This document shows, piece by piece, positions 58,051 through 64,000 of a stretch of DNA of 64,000 bases. The position numbers were made by a program, and so were the translations under genes. The notes beneath the pieces were generated by a model. It was not told where the DNA came from. It ran no database searches and was given only the letters and a program-made list of their open reading frames with translations. This DNA is from Penium margaritaceum. Lineage: Eukaryota > Streptophyta > Zygnematophyceae > Desmidiales > Peniaceae. The DNA is taken from the NCBI GenBank assembly GCA_023375785.1, contig SZWC01000850.1, positions 127,947 through 191,946 on the forward strand, given 5' to 3'. The stretch's first letter is position 1. Each line of letters opens with the position of its first letter.

Positions 58051-58690
58051 TGAGAAATTGCTGAGGAGCTTCCTACACTTGCTTTTGCTGAGGTCACACT
58101 GTCCAATCAGCAAGCCCACTAGCAAGCAAGCAGGTGCAAGAAACAGCAAGGGTTACGCTAGGGAGGTGCTCAAAATCTCATAAGCTTCAATAACTTAGTA
58201 TTGTAGAAAAATGACAATTGACACGGACACTGCACAAATACCTACCGCGGCGCACGGCGAGTTGCACACGCGGCAATGTCACTTTGTCCTGAAATCAGCC
58301 CAACACCATTGTTTGGAGTGTAACTCCGCGCATAGGTATCCAAACGGAGCACCGTCATAACCTAGAGATGCACAATCTTGAGCCAAACACTATGACTTGA
58401 CAATCCATCCGTGGATTGGCAATGCAAAACATGCAATTTGGGCTCAGAAGCGAGTCCTCCTAGAAAACTCTACAGACTACAGAAAAATTGCAAAGCATCC
58501 TAACAAGCACCCAGGATTTCGGAGCAACTATTTAGGAGCTGATGGTGGGTGGAGCTACCACCTGTCGCTGCTTCGGTGCCAAATGGGTCCGCATCACGGA
58601 TCAGCACCATCATGGATACGGCTGAGTGGTCACAATAAGATGTATTAACTGACGAGGATGACTCACATCACAACAGCTTCTCAATCCAAC
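58051..58690 (-). repeat. 5' LTR-C
   Basis: It shares AGCAAGCAAGCAGGTGCAAG and further blocks with the LTR-C copies at 36769, 43285 and (inverted) 39058. The adjacent primer site fixes the orientation of the family. The outer end near 58690 is approximate. Confidence 0.7.
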
Positions 58691-58800
58691 CACTCACGAC
58701 GTGACTGTGCACGTGTCGCTCGACGATCGACTCGACAACCATGACTACATCTCATTTGTAACTTGATTCTTGTAGATATGTGTTTAGTTGTTGGGACACT

Positions 58801-58868
58801 TATCATTGAAGTACATTTAGTGCCAGCTACCATAGTACCATAGTATCATTGAAGTACATTTAGTGCCA
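58801..58868 (+). repeat. Direct repeat of 25 bp
   Basis: TATCATTGAAGTACATTTAG plus five bases is at 58801-58825 and again at 58844-58868, separated by a CCATAGTA-rich spacer. The surrounding 58691-59200 shows no gene. Confidence 0.9.
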
Positions 58869-59204
58869 AGCATTGAACTAGAACATATATTTTCCTTTGA
58901 CCACACGGGCACCTAGACAGTTATATTGTTATGGATGAATCACTCTTAAAACTACAAAGATTGCATGTCTGTATAGACCACTTCACATCACGCTCGTAGT
59001 CTCTTAGGGATTGCACGAGAAACGTGAAAAATCCACAATCCGAGTGCAGTCCTACATGGACTGCACTGGGACGTGGCATGCAGCGCGCTTCGCAATGACA
59101 TACGTAAAAGGCTTCAAAGGATTCTGCGATGCCATTTGCGAACCTGGAAGCGGTTTTTTTTTGTCCCTTAGTTATAAGCGTTGGAAACGGGGGGGTTTCT
59201 TAGA

Positions 59205-59300
59205 CACCAAAACAAGCCCGGGAATTGAACCCGGACCCCCAAAGATTATGACAGACAATAGATGGAGGGATGTTTCCACCAGTGGTGGAAATTGGGAGTG
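59205..59300 (-). other. tRNA-like T arm, possible SINE head
   Basis: On the minus strand CCGGG-TTCAATT-CCCGG (59218-59234) is a perfect T arm and contains a consensus B box (GGTTCAATTCC). No convincing acceptor stem or A box is present, so it is not a functional tRNA gene. A tRNA-derived SINE or a tRNA pseudogene is most likely. Confidence 0.45.
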
Positions 59301-59439
59301 AGTTGGATAATGGTGGTGGCCCTGGCTTTCCGTGCGCTGCACAAGAAAGGGGCGTTAGCAACAGCCGTGTGTAGAGCCTGGATACTTCGTATTTTCCGTC
59401 GTCTTGATGGAAGGTTGTTGGTTTGAAGCGCCGCATGTT

Positions 59440-59790
59440 GTAGGTGATTTTGGATATCATGGGATATGGTGGCAATATGCCTGAAACAATCGAACATTGC
59501 TTCATCCAATGTCACAGCCTCCAACCAATCACATGGCGCCTCCGCTCCCTTTTTAAAGCCTTCTTCCCCAATCTCAATCCACACATACCCAGTCTCCTCT
59601 TTGGCCCAACCATTGTTGAACAAACAATCTGGGTCACCCGATCCTCCATCGTATTTGGCAGGAACGATGGGCACAACCCAAGCGAACCTGGAAGCGGAGG
59701 CGAGCTACGAGGTGCGACGTCGCTCTCAACATTCAATTGTTCAAGACTTGAAAACCGAAGGTTTAGGGAGACACCAAGGACGTGAACGGG
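59440..59790 (+). pseudogene. LINE 3' fragment (zinc-binding RT C-terminal domain)
   Basis: The plus frame reads NMPETIEHCFIQCHSLQPITWRL..., closely resembling the zf-RVT motif (ETxEHLFxxCxxxxxIW) found near the C-terminus of plant LINE and related reverse transcriptases. The preceding Cys pair is not clear in this frame. Only this end is visible, with no RT core. It lies about 200 bases from the tRNA-like T arm. Confidence 0.5.
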
Positions 59791-60616
59791 CAATTCGACC
59801 AGATGAAAAGACCAAAAAAATACGAGGGTTTTGGCCGAAACAGGTCCAAAATTCCTAGGCTAAAAACTGTATTCAAATATAACTGTTACATAATTCAGTT
59901 CTAGAAAATAGTCGAATGTAAGGGGCACTACGGTGCAAATTGCTCAAATGTAAAAGAAAATCCCAAACCGAGTTTTGCTTTGCAACTCATACATATTCAC
60001 CATCCACGCTCTGTTTGGTAGATCATGAAAGACGCTTTTCGCTTGTTTCCAACTACGGTGCCCTATAGACTGATCTCAAAATCAATCGAGCCCTGCCGGC
60101 CAATCTCAGCGATGAAGGGGCCCTTCGCCCGTGTGTTATGTGTCAAAATCGAGTGATGTTGTAGGCGAACGCATGGGAAGTCCAAAGAGCAAATGGATAG
60201 ACACATTGCTCTTCTATCGCCCCCTCCGTTAGTTCGCTAGGTTCGCAAACCAGGTCTCATGACCGCGAGGCACGAATAGTTCCACATAAAACCTGGAGGT
60301 CAAAGGCTTGTAGGTTTTCTATCATACTTTGGACGAATTTTGAGTGTGCAACTAAAAGTTGTGTCGATGGGAAGTGTCACCAATTTCTTTCATTAATAGG
60401 CAGTCAAACCGACATTGAGAATGGCAATCTCAAGCCGCGAGGATAACGGAGAGGACCCTCAAGTCAGTTTTTGCCCAAATGCGGGCCTCGGCCCTTATGC
60501 CTACAGAAAACGGGATGTGGTGTTGGGAGTTGGGAAGAACCAAGGCCCCTGTGTCAATTTATCTTTCTTGAGAACTAAAGAGCCATGTTTGGGTACACTT
60601 GCCGTACACCCACTGT
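59791..60616. other. No gene recognised
   Basis: AT-rich sequence with short frames only; no recognised repeats or structural RNA. Confidence 0.5.
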
Positions 60617-60815
60617 CATCGCAACTAATGTACACCGTCCCCATTTTTTGCAGAAAAATAATAGGACGGCCACTTTAACACAAAAACACCTGTAACGTCC
60701 ATGAAATGCAGAAAACACTTTTGAGGGCCACTGTTTCAAACTAATACTTCGGATGTCCACCGAGCTCAAAATCGTATGGGGAACAATGTAATTCTTCACA
60801 TACCCACTTTGACAC
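60617..60815 (+). repeat. Dispersed repeat shared with 22130-22330
   Basis: See the matching copy for the shared blocks. It has no coding content. The two copies are in the same orientation, 38 kb apart. Confidence 0.75.
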
Positions 60816-61416
60816 TACATCGAGATATGCCTGACGATATGAAAATATAACCTTAGTCACGGACGCGAACACGGATAAGGTCCCGTATGCTAATACATTT
60901 CCTTAAGAAAAACACGTATCGAGAGTTGAAAATGACTTACATGCTCACAATTATTCTTTGTATGCATTTAGTGAATCTCTACCTTCGCGGGTGTCTCTTT
61001 CACACTCTCCCCCCATCTCTCTTTCTCTCACTCTCTTTGTGTTTTTATGACTTTCACCATGTTTAAGAGTTCTCGAACTAAGAAATAAAAAAAGTATCGG
61101 TACCGGTATCGGCATCGAGCTGGACGGCTGCTCAATACCAAGGCCGATACCCTCGACAAGCGCGATACCGGCACGACGGCTTAATGCTGGTATCGACCGG
61201 CGAAGCTGGGACTACGACGGGCTTTCTGGCGGCAGCGAGCCAGCATGTCGAATCCCTGTTTGGCTGGTCCTCGTCGGCAAATGCCAATGAGGACTATTGG
61301 GCTGTCGACCGGAAGGGGTCCGATCGAAACTCGCCGTTTTCTTGACGCTCTTCTACCGGCGAGGACGTCGACGTGAGAACTACGCCCAAAACAAATTGCC
61401 CAAAACAAATTGACGT
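60816..61416. other. No gene; GGTATCG-rich and short tandem sequence
   Basis: From 61094 the sequence changes to GC-rich text with repeated GGTATCGG, GATACCG and TCGACCGG words. A 14-bp unit GCCCAAAACAAATT repeats at about 61384-61411. No gene is supported. Confidence 0.5.
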
Positions 61417-61473
61417 CGGTGTCGACTCGGCGTCCATATTTGCGCCGCAAATATGGACGTCGAGTAGACGCCG
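61417..61473. repeat. Hairpin with 28-bp arms and 1-base loop
   Basis: Arms 61417-61444 and 61446-61473 pair at 25 of 28 positions; the inner 14 (CGTCCATATTTGCG) are perfect. Confidence 0.95.
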
Positions 61474-61568
61474 AAAAATATGCTGTGTGAGAGATTTTAC
61501 GAAAACAATTACGTCGCTCTATTTTTTTCACATTGTAGCAAATTGAAGTGAACAGTTTTTAGTGAAAA

Positions 61569-61611
61569 GGACTGTTTCGCTCGTTAACTTAACAAACAAG
61601 CGAAACAGCCC
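61569..61611. repeat. Hairpin with 13-bp arms
   Basis: GGACTGTTTCGCT (61569-61581) pairs with AGCGAAACAGCCC (61599-61611) at 12 of 13 positions around a 17-base loop. Confidence 0.9.
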
Positions 61612-61660
61612 TCGAACGGGTCAGTAGACCCAGGGCCAATAGGCCATTTGAGGGCGGTTG

Positions 61661-61699
61661 CGTTATGTGCTCGTTCGTGCTGCGAACGAGCACATAACG
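61661..61699. repeat. Perfect hairpin with 17-bp arms and 5-base loop
   Basis: CGTTATGTGCTCGTTCG (61661-61677) is followed, after TGCTG, by its exact reverse complement (61683-61699). Confidence 0.97.
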
Positions 61700-61700
61700 C

Positions 61701-61720
61701 GACCGTGGACATCCACGGTC
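61701..61720. repeat. Perfect 9-bp hairpin with 2-base loop
   Basis: GACCGTGGA-CA-TCCACGGTC, directly after the 17-bp hairpin. Confidence 0.95.
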
Positions 61721-63120
61721 ACGTGTTTGTGATGTACACGAAAGGCGAGCAGCCAGTGATCGGCAACAAAAAAAATAATGTTCAAGTGGACATAAATGAT
61801 ACCCCCAGTGTTTCATGTTCTGAAAACGCGACTACTTGTCAGTTAAACTAGAAACAATAGAAAACTCGTCACATAAAGGAACAAAAAACATAAGATGAAA
61901 CAAAATATCCCGTGTAACCATTGAAAAATAAACATTCATACTTCGGATACCTGAATTTGTCAAAATAATTCGTATGGGTCTGGTGTAGCGTGAATTTGTT
62001 TCCATTAGTGGGTGCGACATGCATAATCTCAGGCGCTTCGAGAAAAGTGGGTACAACGCGCGTGCAAATTGAGTATCATATCTCAAATGTGCCAGAAATG
62101 GCCAGGAGAGAAAATTCGGAGGCCCAAACAATGGGTATAGCGGAGTTAGGCCGGCCATGTTTCCCCTTCCATCCTGGGTCACAGCCAACCTGTCTCGTGT
62201 GCTTCTGCGGCCGCAACCGGAAAAGCGTGGGCTCGACCAGTTGGAAAATTGTGCAAGAAAAATTGGACTACTGCACGCGTGACCTTCGCCATGGTGTGGA
62301 AATAATGGCTCGTCTTTGGATAAAAGGTGCTGACGTATCCCAGCCGTGGCTATTGTGATGAGTCAGCCACAGGTACGAGTCGATGAGCGGCTATGGACAA
62401 GCTGACTTGTCTGACTCGGCCAAACATGAGTGGACGGGACTCGTTGGTGGTCTGTTAACTGCTCAGGAAGGAGAACGCACGGTTGAAGCTGATCTGCATC
62501 GTTTCAGACTGCCTGGCCTGCGGTCTGCGGTAGAATAACATTGAATACGACAATGGAAAATATTGATTATTGGTCCAGTGTTGCTTCAGAACTGGGAAAT
62601 TGACACAGAAAGTTTTAGAACACATCTCCACCGAGCTTGAAGACCGATCGGAAGCGTTCAAGGCTGAAACCCGGGCTAAAGAAAGGAATGTTGGAGGGAT
62701 GAATACAGCACGCCCGATGTCAGGCGATATTCATACTTTCCTCGATGTTTTCCAAACAGCTCCCATGCTTCTCGATTGGACCGAGTTCCAACATGCGTGC
62801 GAATATTTCTTCGCAGTTGACTACGGCGAGATAGGTACTCGTTGCACGTGCGTGCGACGAAAGGAATGCCAAATTTGCCAGATTAGTTTTCTGTGGGAAA
62901 TGCTCGGGTTGTATTGGCAGCAATGACTCTCCTACCAACCGTGTACCACTTTGCGGCATGAACGAAACAGCACGTCTTGACCGTTGTCGCAGTCGTTCGT
63001 TCCCCCTACAGGCCGACCGGGGTGGAGCCATTTATTGCTAGTGCTGCCTTCAGTATCGGAATTCTTGCCACTACGCAACCTGCACTCTCGTGCAGTTGCT
63101 GACCTTTCACACAGGCAAGA
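61721..63120. other. Upstream region of rbcS, no other gene recognised
   Basis: No convincing coding frame is present. The last 150 bases are the likely rbcS promoter and 5' UTR. A weak TATA-like CATTTATTG lies near 63029, and a CACGTG-containing word (GCACGTGCGTGC) near 62846 could be a G-box-like light-responsive site. Both are low-confidence guesses from sequence alone. Confidence 0.35.
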
Positions 63121-63926
63121 ATGGCTGCCCTTGCTACCTCCGCTGCCCTGGTCGCCCCCGCGGCGCTGACGTCCTCTCTGAAGGCGTCTCCAGTGGCCAA
63201 GCCCGCACAGCTCTCTGTCTCAAATGGCAGCCGAGTGTCCTGCATGAAGGTACTTGGCAACTCGGTTTTGTCCAGGAAATAATCCCCTGGATTTTCGCTA
63301 CACTCATCGATCAGTGCAATGTAGCAGGCGCGATGTACTATAGACAGTGTGAATGCCCCCACATGCATCATTGCTCCCTTGGCTGACAACTGGCGTAGCC
63401 CTGGACGGCGCATTTCACTCGGAAGATTCGTTTTGTGTCTGCCGTTCACTGAGAACAACAGTTTGCTACGTACTTCTACTCAGAGGAAGCACCCTGCCTC
63501 CCCGTGTCTGCACTCCTCATGTAAGTAGCACTTGGATGAATCATGTCTCTTGCATGGTTCCACTACATGCAGGTGTGGAACCCCATCAACAACCCCAAGT
63601 TCGAGACGCTGTCGTATCTGCCTGCGATGACCGACCAGATCATCTCCAAGCAGATCAACTACATGCTGAAGAACGGCTGGGTCCCCTGCCTGGAGTTCGA
63701 TGCCAGCGGCGTTGTGTACCGTGAGAACAACTCCGGCCCTGGCTACTATGATGGCCGCTACTGGACAATGTGGAAGCTCCCCCTCTTCGGCTGCACGGAC
63801 GCCTCCCAGGTGCTGCGCGAGCTGCAAGAATGCAAAAACGCTTTCCCCCAGTGCTACATCCGCATCCTTGGCTTCGACAACATCAAGCAAGTGCAGTGCA
63901 CTAGCTTCATCGCCTACAAGCCCTAG
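63121..63926 (+). CDS. rbcS: Ribulose bisphosphate carboxylase small subunit precursor (two exons)
   Basis: This encodes the chloroplast Rubisco small subunit, which assembles with the large subunit as L8S8 and supports CO2 fixation. Exon 1 is 63121-63249 (43 codons) and exon 2 is 63573-63926 (117 codons plus TAG). The 323-bp intron has GT (63250) and AG (63571-63572) borders and falls in phase 0. The first 41 residues ([13 protein letters not shown]...) are Ala/Ser/Val-rich and basic, a typical transit peptide, and processing is expected just before Met42 in SCM-KVWNPINN. The mature protein has KFETLSYLP, the signature loop [28 protein letters not shown] and the C-terminal SFIAYKP. The loop length fits land plants and streptophytes, not the longer chlorophyte loop. 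The spliced length of 160 residues is a little shorter than most land-plant precursors. It appears intact. Confidence 0.96.
63250..63572 (+). other. Intron of rbcS
   Basis: It starts GTACTTGG after TGCATGAAG and ends CACTACATGCAG before GTGTGGAACC. Splicing places Lys43 directly before Val44-Trp45, the junction seen in other plant rbcS proteins around the processing site. Confidence 0.9.
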
Positions 63927-64000
63927 ATTGCCCCTGGACCCTAGTCCCAGTGAACCATAGGCGAGACGCTATTGGTCTCTGTACACGCATTTACCATATT

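Larger units (their letters stand above)
51477..58690 (-). mobile_element. Ty1/copia element with LTR-C ends, minus strand, split and decayed
   Basis: Read leftwards: 5' LTR-C (58051-58690), primer site (58039-58050), leader with a trinucleotide tract (57590-57770), a coding-like region of unknown nature (57245-55900), a gag/protease region (about 55730-55150, with the DDACGGAQL block), then, beyond an oppositely oriented copia piece (52890-55070), the end of RT and RNase H (about 52700-51800, with LATTTRPDNAF and DSDWVWSLDGRSLTGYVF) and a partial 3' LTR-C (51505-51749). Many breaks. The assignment of all pieces to one element is inference. Confidence 0.6.

Overview
The window looks like nuclear DNA of a streptophyte green alga, probably a charophyte such as Chara. 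The only confident host gene is a nuclear rbcS (Rubisco small subunit) at 63121-63926, with a chloroplast transit peptide, one GT-AG intron and the land-plant style small-subunit core. The rest is a dense graveyard of transposable elements, with single-N joins and one 121-base N gap typical of a draft plant-scale assembly. The species name is inference; streptophyte affinity rests on the RbcS sequence and the plant-type initiator-tRNA primer sites.

Layout. 1-5525: a minus-strand Ty1/copia element (family B) split by a plus-strand copia of family A (1099-4620). 5526-11115: a plus-strand family-B copia whose LTR is cut by the minus element. 11960-16600: a decayed hAT DNA transposon holding a nested Penelope-like retroelement with a hammerhead ribozyme core (13355-14740). 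17470-21500: three copia fragments in alternating orientation. 23516-26641 and 32829-33250: a Mutator-like transposase gene, apparently split by a copia element (26647-32828, family D) with matching LTRs and a perfect 5-bp target duplication. 33435-36426: a pogo/Tc1-type transposon with terminal inverted repeats and TA target sites. 36769-39625: two LTR-C copies around a GC-rich foldback region. 39640-43284: a Ty3/gypsy chromovirus fossil. 43961-51476: a second family-A copia, minus strand, with several contig-end duplications. 51477-58690: a minus-strand copia with LTR-C ends, interrupted by a plus-strand relative. 58700-63120: SINE- and LINE-like scraps, a dispersed repeat and a cluster of strong hairpins. 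63121-64000: rbcS.

Themes. Two tRNA-priming modes occur side by side among the copia elements: families B, C and D carry primer sites resembling the complement of the 3' end of initiator tRNA-Met, while family A carries a 15-base perfect complement of its anticodon arm (half-tRNA priming). Several family B/C elements share a trinucleotide-rich leader. The hAT/Penelope nest, the copia in the MULE and the copia in a copia LTR give a readable insertion order. I found no intact tRNA or rRNA gene and no CRISPR. No operon-like system is visible.
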